Assembly: GCF_001428485.1 (NCBI RefSeq)
Contig: NZ_LMHS01000003.1
Span: 186,001 to 250,000 of the forward strand
DNA from: Microbacterium sp. Root180
Lineage (GTDB): Bacteria; Actinomycetota; Actinomycetes; Actinomycetales; Microbacteriaceae
DNA length: 64,000 nt
Reading direction: 5' to 3'
Each line of letters starts with the position of its first letter. Position 1 is the first letter of the stretch. Made by a program: the position numbers and the translations under genes. Below, one piece after another: positions 44,943 to 54,756 of this stretch. Under the pieces are notes generated by a model, which ran no database searches, was not told the DNA's origin, and was given only the letters and a program-made list of their open reading frames with translations.

Positions 44943-47437
44943 GGCCGCACCAGTCCCGGGCGGACCACCGCGTCGATGCTCGGCGCACCGCGGAACGCGC
45001 TGCCGTTGAGGATCGCACGCGTGTTGGAGATGAGGCTCCGGCCCGCAAGCACGTCGCCGATCACGCGCAGCCCCGGCACCCCGCGGAGCGTGATGACGAG
45101 GGTGACCCCGTTGGCGGGGTTCGCTGCCGCGCGGGCGAACTCGGCGGACTTGGTCCGCAGCCAGCCCGCGATAGCCGGCAGCACCCACGACCGCAGCACG
45201 CGGGCCAGTGCGCCGATGACCTTCTGCGAGGCCGCGCGCAGCGCGCCGCCGATGAACTGCTCGTCCTCGGACTCGGCTTCGCGGATGACACGCACCCGTC
45301 CGTCCGGGCTGGCGAACGAGCGCGCGACGCCCTCGTAGATGGAGGCGAACGTCCGCAGCGCGGCGGCGGGTGCGACCCCGCCGCGGATGTCGGCGGCGAT
45401 GCGCTGGGCATCCTGCTCGGTGAGGTGCAGGGAGACGCGCACGACGGCCTGCCGCAGATCCACGACGCACCAGCCCTGCGAAGGCACGCCGCGCGTGGCG
45501 GGCGCGGAAGAGCCGGCGGTGGTGCCGATGCGCCCCGGACGTGCGCCGCCGAGCGCTCCGCCCGCGCCGATCGGCTCGAGGATGTAGAACCGCTGCCCGG
45601 CGGCGACCCGGCGCCGGCTCCGCAGGAACTGCGGGGCGACGCGCGCGCCGAGGTGCGGCTCGCGGAACAGCGCCGCCGCCGCCGCGGGCGTGAGCGGGTG
45701 GAACATCCCGGGCGTCGGGCGGAACGTCGTGAAGCGCTTGCGCAGATCCGCCGCGACCGTGCGCAGGCTCCCGCCGACCGCGATCTGCACGATGTGCACC
45801 CGGAACTTCGCCGGCAGAGAGGTGCCGCGGGACTTGAGCGACGCGGTGAGCGTCAGTCCGCCGAACGTGCGAATGGCCGCGGCCTGCTGCGGCGTGAGCG
45901 TGAGCTCGGGTCGCCGGTTCAGCACGCGGTAGGGCGAGCGGGAGCGTGCCCCGCGCGGGATGAACGACGCCTGCAGGCTCGGCGCGAGCTGCAGCTCCTC
46001 GCGCACGACCGTCGACGGGAAGTTCGCCGTGACGGCCTCCTCGAACGCCTCGGAGAGGCCGAGCTGCAGGAGGTCCTCGTCCTCGAGCTGGAAGTCCTCG
46101 AGTTCCGCGAGCCGCCGGGCCGTGTCTTCGATCGTGTTCGCGAGGAGCGCCGCCGAGAGGTCGCGTTCGCTTTCCGTCTCGCCGGACTCGCCGGACTCGC
46201 CGGACTCGGATGCCTCGCCCTCCGCCTCGAGCGTGGCAAGGCGCATCCCCGTGCTGACGATCGCCACCGACAGCGGGCCGGCGAGCTTCGGCCCCGTCCA
46301 CTTGCTGATGTAGTTCGCGAGGTACTTCGCCAGGAACCGCACCACCCTCGGCCGGCCGACGATCCGCACGCCGACGCGCAGGGCCGCGAGCACCGCCGGG
46401 ATGAACTGCTCGATCGCCGGTGCGAGGTCTTCGGTTTCGTCGGCGGCGGCGAGGCGGTCGAGGAGCGTCGCACGCGCCTCTGCCAGCGCCTCGAGCTCCC
46501 GCCCGCCGGCGGCGTAGGTGTACTCGCCGCTCTCGGCTTCGGAGCCGTCGAGGTACTCGGCCTCCGGCTGCTCCGACTCGCCTCCCAGCACGGCCGCCTC
46601 GGCCAGCGCTGCGTCGAACCCCTCCGCGATCTGCTCCGGGTCGATGGCGAGCGACGCGACTCCCAGCACGGGACCTTCGTCGAGCGACTCGAGTTCGAAC
46701 TCGTCCTCCGATTCGCCGGTGATGCGCTTGGCGAGCGCGCGCGCTGCGGGTCGCAGCGGCGCGGGAAGCCGTCCGATCGCGAACGACAGCACCCGCTGGA
46801 GGAGCGGGCGGACGAGCGTCTTCAAGCGTCCGAACACGGCGCGCAGGGCAGGTGCGATGACCGTGCGACCCACCGCCTTCGCCTTGCTCACGACGAAGGA
46901 TGCTGCGCGCTTCGCCTTGCGGACCAGTCCGCCGAGGAACTCCTCGCCCGCCGGCGAGAGCCGGTAGGCCTCCGTGTCGATCCGGTCGAACTGCTCCTCG
47001 AGCTGCGATTCGCTGAGCGAGGCGAGATCGAGCTGCTCCAGCGACTCGAGCAGGCGATCGATGTACGCCTCGCTCGCGGACTCGATGGGAGCAAGATGCG
47101 CCTCGCCGCTGCGCAGCGCGTCGCCGCTCTCAAACGCGAACGCCGCGCCGCCGACAGCTTCGGCGGTCTCGTCCGCGAGCTGCTCGAGGGCCTCGTCGAA
47201 GGCCTCATCTCTGAGCTCCGCGTACGCCTCCCCGAATCCCGCCTGCACCTCGGCGCCGGGGGCCTCATCGCCCTCTCGGTCGAACGATTCGGTGAACGGG
47301 TCGAAGCTCTCCGTCCACGGCGTGAACCCCTCCTCGTACCGTTCCTCTTCCGCCTCGCCCGCGAATGCGTGCTCAGCGAACGGGTTCTCGAGTTCGTCGA
47401 ACGCTTCGGTCCGAGTCGGCTGATCGATCATGGACAT
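44939..47437 (-). CDS. large protein with acidic N-terminus and cationic helices, unknown
   Basis: 832 residues. The first 100 are strongly acidic and disordered, with repeated FTPWTESFDPFTESFDRE and an ENPF motif. Residues about 165-235 contain Arg/Lys-rich amphipathic helices (VRKAKRAASFVVSKAKAVGRTV, PALRAVFGRLKTLVRPLLQRVL), and a related helical segment recurs at 760-790, features that could bind membranes. A SESGESGESGETES run marks a linker. No signal peptide. No family recognised. ATG 47437 chosen; ATG 47431 is also possible. Overlaps the metallopeptidase gene. Could be a toxin or structural component; this is inference. Confidence 0.7.
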   Translation of the reverse strand: MSMIDQPTRTEAFDELENPFAEHAFAGEAEEERYEEGFTPWTESFDPFTESFDREGDEAPGAEVQAGFGEAYAELRDEAFDEALEQLADETAEAVGGAAFAFESGDALRSGEAHLAPIESASEAYIDRLLESLEQLDLASLSESQLEEQFDRIDTEAYRLSPAGEEFLGGLVRKAKRAASFVVSKAKAVGRTVIAPALRAVFGRLKTLVRPLLQRVLSFAIGRLPAPLRPAARALAKRITGESEDEFELESLDEGPVLGVASLAIDPEQIAEGFDAALAEAAVLGGESEQPEAEYLDGSEAESGEYTYAAGGRELEALAEARATLLDRLAAADETEDLAPAIEQFIPAVLAALRVGVRIVGRPRVVRFLAKYLANYISKWTGPKLAGPLSVAIVSTGMRLATLEAEGEASESGESGESGETESERDLSAALLANTIEDTARRLAELEDFQLEDEDLLQLGLSEAFEEAVTANFPSTVVREELQLAPSLQASFIPRGARSRSPYRVLNRRPELTLTPQQAAAIRTFGGLTLTASLKSRGTSLPAKFRVHIVQIAVGGSLRTVAADLRKRFTTFRPTPGMFHPLTPAAAAALFREPHLGARVAPQFLRSRRRVAAGQRFYILEPIGAGGALGGARPGRIGTTAGSSAPATRGVPSQGWCVVDLRQAVVRVSLHLTEQDAQRIAADIRGGVAPAAALRTFASIYEGVARSFASPDGRVRVIREAESEDEQFIGGALRAASQKVIGALARVLRSWVLPAIAGWLRTKSAEFARAAANPANGVTLVITLRGVPGLRVIGDVLAGRSLISNTRAILNGSAFRGAPSIDAVVRPGLVRP

Positions 47438-47682
47438 CGCAGTCACCCCATTCGTCACTGATGCGCACAGTTCACCTGGAGGCAGGTTCCGCGAGGGGGA
47501 TCGAGGCGTCGCCGAAAGCGGGGTCGCCGCGATCCGGGTACGCCCCGGGCGCGCTCCTGGTCCGCGACCGAGATCGCCCCACGCGGGTCGCGTGTGCGTT
47601 GCCGGCGCGTTGCTCCTGCGTTGCCATACGCAAGGCGGCGCCTGCGCGTGCATCGCCGGCGGGCGGTTCAGCCGTCCGGCGG

Positions 47683-48366
47683 TCAGCTGCGGACAGGCCC
47701 GCCCGCCCGGCGGACGGCGGCGGCGAACTGCGGCGCGGGCCGCAGCCCGAGTTCACTCTGCAGCCTCGTCGCGAAGCTCTCGCCGAGCGCGGCCGCCGCG
47801 TGCCGATTGCCCTGCTCGAGGTGCGCCCCGATGAGCGCGAGCGCCGCGCTCTCACGGAACGGGTCTGCGGCGAGCGCCGCCTCGCCGGCGCGAACGGCCA
47901 GGAGCGCCCGCCCCGTCTCGATCAGCGTGCGGCACGCGGTCTCGAGCGCGGCCACCCGCAGCGACGCGAAGTCGTCGCGAAAGGCATCGATCCACTCGTC
48001 GTACCAGCCGGTCAGGACGTCGGACGAGAGCAGCTGCACGTCGGCGAACTCGATGGGCTCCCCCGAGAGCGCTGCCGCAGCGGCCTCGTGCGCCCGGACG
48101 ATGTCGATGTCGGCACGCAGCCGAAGATTGCCGTTCGCGGCATCCACAAGTCCATCGGGGATCTGCCAGATCGACTTGCGCAGGTTCGCCCGGCTCTGCT
48201 GCCGGTGGGCGAAGGGCCACAGCGCCTCGGCGACCTCATCGCGGCCGGCACTGCCATCGGCGAGTGCGAGGTAGGCGACCGTGCGGGCGGCACCGTTGGC
48301 CAGCCGTGCCTCCGGTTCCACCTGGAACCGGCCGAGCACGCGCACCGAAGGCGCCGCACCGTGCAT
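47683..48366 (-). CDS. SARP/BTAD-type transcriptional activator
   Basis: 227 residues. An N-terminal winged HTH of the OmpR kind (VRVLGRFQVEPEARLANGAARTVAYLALADG, EVAEALWPFAHRQQSRANLRKSIWQI) and a bacterial transcriptional activation domain with TPR-like helices (ALETACRTLIETGRALLAVRAGEAALAADPFRESAALALI). No ATPase domain, so a short SARP. ATG 48366. First gene on the strand of the SIR2/peptidase operon, 245 bp upstream of the large gene, so it is the likely activator of that set. SARPs often control accessory or secondary-metabolite clusters. Confidence 0.8.
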   Translation of the reverse strand: MHGAAPSVRVLGRFQVEPEARLANGAARTVAYLALADGSAGRDEVAEALWPFAHRQQSRANLRKSIWQIPDGLVDAANGNLRLRADIDIVRAHEAAAAALSGEPIEFADVQLLSSDVLTGWYDEWIDAFRDDFASLRVAALETACRTLIETGRALLAVRAGEAALAADPFRESAALALIGAHLEQGNRHAAAALGESFATRLQSELGLRPAPQFAAAVRRAGGPVRS

Positions 48367-48464
48367 TCCGACGCCCCCGTTCGCGTAGAGCGTCGCCGGC
48401 TTCCGAGAGCGCGCACGTCCCGACCGGCGGCTTCTGCAATGAAGGTATACCCCGGGTGAACGCT

Positions 48465-48479
48465 CCGCACCACGTGCGG
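48465..48479. promoter_or_regulatory. inverted repeat between SARP gene and cupin gene
   Basis: CCGCAC-CAC-GTGCGG, 6-bp arms with 3-base centre, in the divergent region. A possible operator; SARP operators are more often direct repeats, so the binder is uncertain. Confidence 0.35.
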
Positions 48480-48581
48480 CGATGCATGACGGCATCCGCC
48501 AGCGCTCCGCCTCTATCCGAACCGTGCCGGGAGGTGCACGATGGGGGTGGCTTCGACAGCGGCGAACGCGAAGGAGCGAAC

Positions 48582-49139
48582 ATGAACCGAGTCTTCGAAG
48601 CATCCGGCTATTTCACAGTGCCCGATGGCACCGACGTCAGCGCCTTCCTCAACGCGACCGATGCGACGGAGAGAGATCTTCCCTGGGACGCGCTCGGAGA
48701 GCTCAGTATCGCGTCAGGGCGAGTACCGGCAGGCGTTCACTCGTGGGTGCACGTGCACCCGGTCGTCACGCAGGTGACCTATGTCCTGAGCGGCCGCCTG
48801 ACGATCCGCATGAAAGACGAGGCGGCGGCCTTCTCCGACAACACCCTCGGCCCAGGTCAAGCGGTCCTCACGCGACCGGGCACGCTCTACCAGCTGCGGA
48901 ACGATGCCGAGGTCGATGCGCACGTGCTCTACATCGTCACGCCGTCCTACGTGTTCCACATGGACGGCGACGAGATTCTCTACGACGACGCCGTGCTCGT
49001 CGCGCGCACGTGGGAGGAGGTGCTCGAGCACGAGTACCGGATGCCGCAGCTGGCATTCGATGTGGACGACGTCCAAGCGAGACGGGCGGCTGCTCGAGAA
49101 GCCCTGAGGGCAGCCAAGGCCGGCGACGGAAGCGGCTAA
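48582..49139 (+). CDS. cupin-domain protein
   Basis: 185 residues. Cupin pattern with metal ligands in HSWVHVHPVVTQVTYVLSGRL (two His, plus a later His in VLYIVTPSYVFHMDG), followed by a C-terminal helical tail. Small-molecule dioxygenase, isomerase or binding roles are all possible. ATG 48582 has AAGGAG six bases upstream. Divergent from the SARP gene; converges with the export-protein gene 10 bp away. Confidence 0.8.
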   Translation: MNRVFEASGYFTVPDGTDVSAFLNATDATERDLPWDALGELSIASGRVPAGVHSWVHVHPVVTQVTYVLSGRLTIRMKDEAAAFSDNTLGPGQAVLTRPGTLYQLRNDAEVDAHVLYIVTPSYVFHMDGDEILYDDAVLVARTWEEVLEHEYRMPQLAFDVDDVQARRAAAREALRAAKAGDGSG

Positions 49140-49149
49140 CCGCGCAGCC

Positions 49150-49695
49150 TCAGCCGACGGCCGAGATCACGCCGGTGATCACCAGGGTGACCGCAGTCGT
49201 CCATGCGGCGATGGCGATGCCCTGCCACAGCAGGATGCGTCCTTTCGAGACGCCGGCACCGGCGAGCATCACGGCAGTGAACTGGGTGGGGAGCAGCAGC
49301 GGGCCGAGCAGGCTCACCCCGGGCACGCCGTAGCGCTCGAACGCCTTCTGGAACTTCGCCTTGCGGGGCGAACCGTCTTCGGTGCTCACACCCCCGGATG
49401 CTGCTCCGCCCACGGCCGGCGAAACTCCACCGGCTGCTACCCGACGCTCCCGCGACCGGTTCACGATCGCACCGCGCGCGCCGGAGCTGAGCAACACGAG
49501 GACAGCGACGCAGATGAAGTTGCCCACGGCACCCGAGACCGCGGCGACGACAGGGTTGAGGCCGCCGATGATGCCGATCGCCGCTGCGCCTTCTCCCTCG
49601 ATGAACGGGACGGCGCCGGCGAGCGCGACGATGAGGGGCTGGAGCAGTTCGGGGACCTGAGCAACGAGATTCTGAAAACTCTCGACGAGGTTCAT
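49150..49695 (-). CDS. small multidrug-export-like membrane protein
   Basis: 181 residues. Four likely membrane segments (LIVALAGAVPFIEGEGAAAIGIIGG, VVAAVSGAVGNFICVAVLVLL, PGVSLLGPLLLPTQFTAVMLAGAG, LLWQGIAIAAWTTAVTLVITGVI) and the PFIEGEGA and LLGPLLLP blocks typical of the family. Basic cytoplasmic loop (RSRERRVAAG). Function poorly known. ATG 49695 is chosen because GGAAGGA lies just upstream. Confidence 0.75.
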   Translation of the reverse strand: MNLVESFQNLVAQVPELLQPLIVALAGAVPFIEGEGAAAIGIIGGLNPVVAAVSGAVGNFICVAVLVLLSSGARGAIVNRSRERRVAAGGVSPAVGGAASGGVSTEDGSPRKAKFQKAFERYGVPGVSLLGPLLLPTQFTAVMLAGAGVSKGRILLWQGIAIAAWTTAVTLVITGVISAVG

Positions 49696-49818
49696 GACAA
49701 TCCTTCCGTCGGTGCGAAGGTCGCGACCGAATAGGTGGTGCAACCAGTCGACCCGAACGTGGTCGCTCGTGACAGTGTCGATGCGTCACCAACCGGCGGG
49801 CGTAATGCACCGTCGGCC

Positions 49819-49843
49819 GTGACTTTTGTCACGCGCCTAGGGT
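49819..49843 (+). promoter_or_regulatory. leaderless promoter with GTGAC/GTCAC palindrome for the two-component operon
   Basis: GTGACTTTTGTCAC at 49819-49832 is a 5-bp-arm inverted repeat, immediately upstream of -10 TAGGGT at 49838-49843, six bases before the GTG start at 49850. The palindrome would overlap the promoter spacer and could be an operator. Confidence 0.45.
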
Positions 49844-49849
49844 GGAGCC

Positions 49850-51070
49850 GTGACCGATCAGGCATCCCCGTCATCTCGAAGCCCGGCGCCTGCCAGTGCT
49901 GTGCGGATGTCGCGCGGGGTGACCGCCACGTGGTGGTACACGGTGTCGGGGGTGGTCGCCTTCGATCTCTCGCTGGTGCTCTTCTGGTCCCTCATGCTGC
50001 TCGGCTCGGGCAAGCCCGTCGGCGAGGTGCTGGTGGTGGGGATCGGCGGCCTGGTCTGGACTGCCTCGACCCTTCCGCTTCTCTTCGACTACCGCCACCG
50101 TGACGAGTCGACCGTCACCATCCGTCGTCGCATCCTCGGTCCGGTGCTCGTCGCCGTCGCGTACGGGATCGGCGCCGGCGTCGTCTCGGGCAGCTGGCTC
50201 GTGGGCGCCGTGCCGATCGTTCAGTCCCTGGTCCTGCTGCCGTGGCCACGCGGAGTGCGGCTCCGGTTCGTGGTGGCGAGCACGATCCTGCTCGCTTGTC
50301 TCTGGTTCATCGACGTGGGCGTCCCCTTCGCTCCGGGTGCCGGCGGCGCCGCCGCCGAGACGGCGGGATTCTGGACGCTCGGGCTGTACTCGGTGTTCGT
50401 GCCCTCCCTCACCGCGCTTTCGCTGTGGTGGTGGGATGTGCTCATCACGCTCGACCGGGCCCGGATCTCGGAGGCGCGTCTGGGCGCCACCCAGGAGCGG
50501 CTGCGCGTCGCGACCGATGTCCACGACCTGCAAGGGCACCACCTCCAGGTGATCGCCCTCCAGCTCGAACTCACCGAGAAGCTCCTCTCGCGGGACCCCG
50601 ACGCCGCTCTCGAGCAGCTCCGGCTGGCGCGCGCGAGCGTGGACGAGGCACGTCAGGGCACCCGCGACCTGGCGACGCGCTTCCGGTCCGTTCCCCTCGG
50701 CGACGAGCTGGCCAACGCGCGTGATCTGCTGCGTGCGGCGGGCATTGCGGCCGACGCGTCGATCGGACCGGATGCGGATGCCGCTCCCGCCGACGTTCTC
50801 GGTCCGGTCATCCGCGAGACGACCACGAACGTCCTCCGGCACGGCGGCGGACGCCGGGCGCACCTCGCCCTGACCCTGACACCCGAGCGCACGTGGCGGT
50901 ATGAGATCACGAACGACGTCGCTCCGAGTGCCCCGCGCTCCGCGGACGGCGCCGGGATCGCCGGCATGGAGCGGCGCGTCGCCGAAGCCGGTGGCGCGCT
51001 CGAGGTACGCCAGGACGGCGACGAGTTCTCCGTCGTCGTCACCGTGCCGGCGGAGGCGGCTGCCCGATGA
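49850..51070 (+). CDS. sensor histidine kinase (DesK-type, HisKA_3)
   Basis: 406 residues. Five to six membrane segments in the first 190 residues serve as the sensor. The phosphoacceptor helix has RVATDVHDLQGHHLQ (His in DVHD), followed by a GHKL ATPase with N box IRETTTNVLRHG and G-box DGAGIAGMERRVAEAGG. Start GTG 49850. Overlaps the response regulator by ATGA. Cell-envelope or membrane-state signals are usual for the family; the ligand is not visible. Confidence 0.9.
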   Translation: MTDQASPSSRSPAPASAVRMSRGVTATWWYTVSGVVAFDLSLVLFWSLMLLGSGKPVGEVLVVGIGGLVWTASTLPLLFDYRHRDESTVTIRRRILGPVLVAVAYGIGAGVVSGSWLVGAVPIVQSLVLLPWPRGVRLRFVVASTILLACLWFIDVGVPFAPGAGGAAAETAGFWTLGLYSVFVPSLTALSLWWWDVLITLDRARISEARLGATQERLRVATDVHDLQGHHLQVIALQLELTEKLLSRDPDAALEQLRLARASVDEARQGTRDLATRFRSVPLGDELANARDLLRAAGIAADASIGPDADAAPADVLGPVIRETTTNVLRHGGGRRAHLALTLTPERTWRYEITNDVAPSAPRSADGAGIAGMERRVAEAGGALEVRQDGDEFSVVVTVPAEAAAR

Positions 51071-51669
51071 TCCGCGTGCTGTTGGCCGACGACGAGGGGA
51101 TGATCCGTTCGGCGCTCGCGGCACTGCTCCGGCTCGAGGATGACATCGACGTCGTCGCCGAGTGCGCCGACGGCGAGGAGGCGATCGAAGCGGCGATCCG
51201 CCTCACGCCGGACATCTGCCTGCTCGACCTCGAGATGCCGGGACTCGACGGCGTGGAGGTTGCGAAGAGACTCGCGCGCACGGTGGCGACGCGATGCATC
51301 ATCGTGACCCGTCACGCCCGTCCCGGAGTGCTGCGCCGCGCGCTTGCCGCCGGAGTGGCCGGGTTCCTCCCGAAGTCCCGCGACGCGGACGAGGTCGCGG
51401 CGATCATCCGCCGCGTGGCCGCGGGCGGCCGCTACGTCGATCCCGAGATCGCCGCGGATGCGCTCAGTGATGAGCGATGCCCGCTCACCGATCGCGAGCT
51501 CGACGTCCTGCGCGCAGGCCGTCGGGGCGAGACGACCGGGCAGATTGCGCGGACTCTCTCCCTCGCGCCGGGAACCGTGCGCAACCACGTGTCGGCGATT
51601 CTGGCCAAACTCGCGGTCCAGACGCGCCAGCAGGCCGTCCTCATGGCTGAGGAGCGCGGCTGGATCTGA
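51067..51669 (+). CDS. NarL/LuxR-family response regulator
   Basis: 200 residues. Receiver with DDE (8-10), phospho-acceptor Asp54 in CLLDLEMPGLDG, Thr and Lys (FLPKS) positions in place, and a LuxR HTH (LTDRELDVLRAG..TTGQIARTLSLAPGTVRNHVSAILAKL). Partner of the upstream kinase, translated by 4-base overlap. Targets unknown; a fatty-acid desaturase lies 8 kb away but no link is visible. Confidence 0.92.
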   Translation: MIRVLLADDEGMIRSALAALLRLEDDIDVVAECADGEEAIEAAIRLTPDICLLDLEMPGLDGVEVAKRLARTVATRCIIVTRHARPGVLRRALAAGVAGFLPKSRDADEVAAIIRRVAAGGRYVDPEIAADALSDERCPLTDRELDVLRAGRRGETTGQIARTLSLAPGTVRNHVSAILAKLAVQTRQQAVLMAEERGWI

Positions 51670-51682
51670 GAGGTGGATGCCG

Positions 51683-54616
51683 CTAGACGACCGGGTTGTC
51701 GCTCAACTCCTGCACCAGCTCGCCGCGGGCGAGTTCGATCTGCTCCGTCCCCAGATACGCCGAGTGCGTGGCGACACTCCACTGATACCCCGGGGCCGTC
51801 TCGGTCGCCCCGCGGTCGACCGGGTTCTCGTCGCCGTCGTAGCTGAACACCGGGAAGCCGAGGAAGTCGGTGCGACGCCACATGTTGCGCCAGCGCGGTG
51901 CGTGCGACACGGTTGCCCCGAGCATCTCCGCCAGCGAATCCCTCTTATAGGCGGCCGTCCTCACCTCGGCCTTCGTTTCCGTTCGAGGGAGAGCCTTGGC
52001 CTCCGCACGCGTCGTGACCGCAGCATCCGCTCCCCCGGCATCCGGACTCGGGAACTCGGCGAGCACCTGCCTGCCCCACGGGTCCGCCTTCCACAGCGAT
52101 GGCCCGGCGAGCCCGGGCACCCCGAGCACCTGATACCCGAACACGGACGGGAAGAAGCGGCTGAAGTAGCCGCGCAGCTGGCTTCCGTACGACAGCAGAG
52201 CGATGCGCTCGGTGAGCAGCGGACCCGCCGCAGGCTCTTCCGAGAACCTCTCCCCCCGCAGCGCGAGGATCGTCGCGGCCGAGATGGTCGACCCCATCGA
52301 ATGCGCCGTCATGATCACGGCCGACCATGGCTTGCCGGGATCCGCGGGCGACTCGCGCAGGAACTTCCGGGTGTGCTCCGCCAGTTCGGGGACAGCACGC
52401 TCGGCGAAGCACGGCGGCGCGAAGGGGTGCCCCGCGCGCGGGAAGAAGGCGACGACATCCCAGAAGACACCGAGCGGACGTTCGCCGCTCGCGGCCGCGT
52501 TCGCGACGATGGCCGCGGTCACGGCGAGCGCGAGCGCGACCAGGATCGCCGTCGCCGCGCCGCGCAGGCCGGCCGGAAGGCCCGGCGCCGCGTCCTCGAG
52601 GAGGCGCTTGGCCGCGTCGAACACGATCGAGGAGGACAGGCTGAAGAACCCGATCGCGGCGAACACGGCGATCCAGGCGAAGAGCGGCTCGCCCCGGTGG
52701 AGCAGATGCGACGACCGCCGGGCGCTCGCACGGATCCGCACGCGTTCATTCGGGTCGACGAGCATCGCCGGATAATCGGCACCGGGCTTCTCCACCCCGC
52801 CCCGGGACTCCGCGTCGCCCTCGTCCTTCGGCGCGTCCCCCTTCCAGGTCAGCTCCGGCAGGGTGAACCGCACGAGCTTCTTCGAGAAGACGACGACCGC
52901 GGCGAGGATGAGCAGGACCAAAATCGCCGCGACGACCAGCATCAGCAGCACCGCGAAGCGCTCGTAGGCGTCGGGGACGTCCCAGTCCGAGAGCGGAAGC
53001 GGCTCGCTGGGCGTGCGCCAGATGCGGTCGGTCTTGCCCGGCTCGGGCGTCCCGAGCCACGAGGCGACCGCGAGCACGAGCAGGCTCGACAGCGCCATCG
53101 AAACGAAGAGTGCGAGCAGCATGACGACTGCCGCCCCCTGACCTCGCCATGCGCGGAACCGGAGTTCACCCGCATCCGACTCTCCCTCGGCGGCGCCGGG
53201 GTTCGCCTGGCGGGTCCGCGAGATGACGAGGTGGATCACCACGAGCACGACCGCCGCTCCGGTCAGCATCCATTGAATCGTGGAGTCGGAGAGGACCTGG
53301 CTCAGCAGCAGCGCCACCGCCCCGAGGATGAGCACGAACGCGCTGGTGCGGCGACGCCAGGTCGAGCGCACCCGCCAGCTCACCGCATACAGAGCGAGGA
53401 ACAGCGCCACCGACATGAGGACGAGCGGAGCCGTGATCAGCCCGATGAACTCGCTCGTCACCTTCGCGGTGTCGGTGAGCGGGGTGAACGTGAGCACGAT
53501 CCAGACGACGTAGCCGACCGCGGCGTAAACGAGGCACACGAACGCGTACGCGCGCTTGCGACCATTGAGCTTGTCGGGTGACGGCTTCGCCTTGGCCTGC
53601 TTGCTCGCATCCTTCGGCGTCTCAGGTGGCCGCAGCGGCGTGCTCGACGAGATGATCACGCCGATGACGACGGCCACGATTCCCGCTCCCGTGACGAACA
53701 CGACGCCCATCGGCACCCAGGCGACGGTCCCGAGGCAGGTGACGAGGTCCTTGGTCACCGGAGCGCCGATGCAGTCGGCCTCGGGGAACGCAGCATCGAA
53801 GGCGAGGAGGAACAGCACCAGCAGGAGCGCCCCGGCCACGTGCAGCCACTCCGTCGTGTCCCGGCTGCGCGCCGCGGCCCAGAATCCGCGAGTGGCCAGC
53901 AGCGGCCGGCCCTCGTCGCCCTGACTGCCGACCTGCTTGCCGAACCTCTCGATCCGGGCTTCGAACCGCACGCGCCCACTGCGGGCGATCAGGTAGAGGA
54001 CGAGGATGACGATCACCGGAACGAGTCCGAGCAGGGCCGCCCGGCTGTCGACGTCGAGTCCGCGCAGGCCGTCGAACATCGACGGCAGCGCCGCGCACAC
54101 CTGATTCGCCTCGGTCGCCGTGCCGCGGAAGCACTGCACCGCCACGAGATCGAGCGTGACCGAGCAGAACGCGGCCACCGCGATGAACGTGAGCACGAGC
54201 CCGAAGACCCGCACCGTACCCGAGCCGGTGTCGCCGTGCCAGGCGCGGGTGGTGCCGTCCGGCTGGTATTTGATCTCGCGCGTCCAGTAGGCCAGGTTCA
54301 CCAGGGCGTAGGGCAGCAGCAGGAACCAGCCGACGTGCACGAAGGCTCGCCCGATCGCGGCGAGCGCCCCTCCCCCGGTACGCGTCTGCGCGCCCCACGA
54401 GAACGCCTGCGTGGACGTGACGCCATCCTTGGCGGCCTTGTCCTTCCTCTGCCAGAACGAGCCGAGAGAGTCGCCGTCGACGCGCTCGATGGCGTCGGGT
54501 TCGGACTCGAGCATCTCGGCCGGAGGGCTGTTGCTCACCCCATGGACTCGGATGTCGAGGATCAGCGGTGGCGTCGGCGGTGAGGGCGGCGGCGTGGTCG
54601 ATGTCGCGTCGGTCAT
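51683..54616 (-). CDS. large multi-pass membrane protein with lipase-like hydrolase region
   Basis: 977 residues. A Thr/Pro-rich start, then LILDIRVHGVSNSP, a motif seen at the start of hydrolase domains in such proteins. About ten or more membrane segments follow in groups between residues 85 and 770. The C-terminal part has AVIMTAHSMGSTISAATILAL with a GxSxG-like nucleophile elbow (AHSMGS) typical of alpha/beta-hydrolase lipases. ATG 54616 has GGAGG eight bases upstream. Function unknown; a membrane lipid hydrolase is plausible. Converges with the response-regulator gene. Confidence 0.8.
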   Translation of the reverse strand: MTDATSTTPPPSPPTPPLILDIRVHGVSNSPPAEMLESEPDAIERVDGDSLGSFWQRKDKAAKDGVTSTQAFSWGAQTRTGGGALAAIGRAFVHVGWFLLLPYALVNLAYWTREIKYQPDGTTRAWHGDTGSGTVRVFGLVLTFIAVAAFCSVTLDLVAVQCFRGTATEANQVCAALPSMFDGLRGLDVDSRAALLGLVPVIVILVLYLIARSGRVRFEARIERFGKQVGSQGDEGRPLLATRGFWAAARSRDTTEWLHVAGALLLVLFLLAFDAAFPEADCIGAPVTKDLVTCLGTVAWVPMGVVFVTGAGIVAVVIGVIISSSTPLRPPETPKDASKQAKAKPSPDKLNGRKRAYAFVCLVYAAVGYVVWIVLTFTPLTDTAKVTSEFIGLITAPLVLMSVALFLALYAVSWRVRSTWRRRTSAFVLILGAVALLLSQVLSDSTIQWMLTGAAVVLVVIHLVISRTRQANPGAAEGESDAGELRFRAWRGQGAAVVMLLALFVSMALSSLLVLAVASWLGTPEPGKTDRIWRTPSEPLPLSDWDVPDAYERFAVLLMLVVAAILVLLILAAVVVFSKKLVRFTLPELTWKGDAPKDEGDAESRGGVEKPGADYPAMLVDPNERVRIRASARRSSHLLHRGEPLFAWIAVFAAIGFFSLSSSIVFDAAKRLLEDAAPGLPAGLRGAATAILVALALAVTAAIVANAAASGERPLGVFWDVVAFFPRAGHPFAPPCFAERAVPELAEHTRKFLRESPADPGKPWSAVIMTAHSMGSTISAATILALRGERFSEEPAAGPLLTERIALLSYGSQLRGYFSRFFPSVFGYQVLGVPGLAGPSLWKADPWGRQVLAEFPSPDAGGADAAVTTRAEAKALPRTETKAEVRTAAYKRDSLAEMLGATVSHAPRWRNMWRRTDFLGFPVFSYDGDENPVDRGATETAPGYQWSVATHSAYLGTEQIELARGELVQELSDNPVV

Positions 54617-54756
54617 GGGAGACCCCTCCGGATGCGTCGGTGGCGCCGGATGTTGGCTTGATGATACTGCGCAGAGGCCCGCCGCGATGGGCTTGATACG
54701 CGCTACGCCACGAGCTCCCATTGACAGCAGAGAAGCGGCAGGAGCAGGATGCGCCT

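Noticed and set aside
43683..46301. Minus-strand reading frame of 872 residues
   Set aside because: It is an alternative frame of the 832-residue gene joined to the metallopeptidase frame; the Arg/Pro/His-rich composition of its first half shows it is a shadow.
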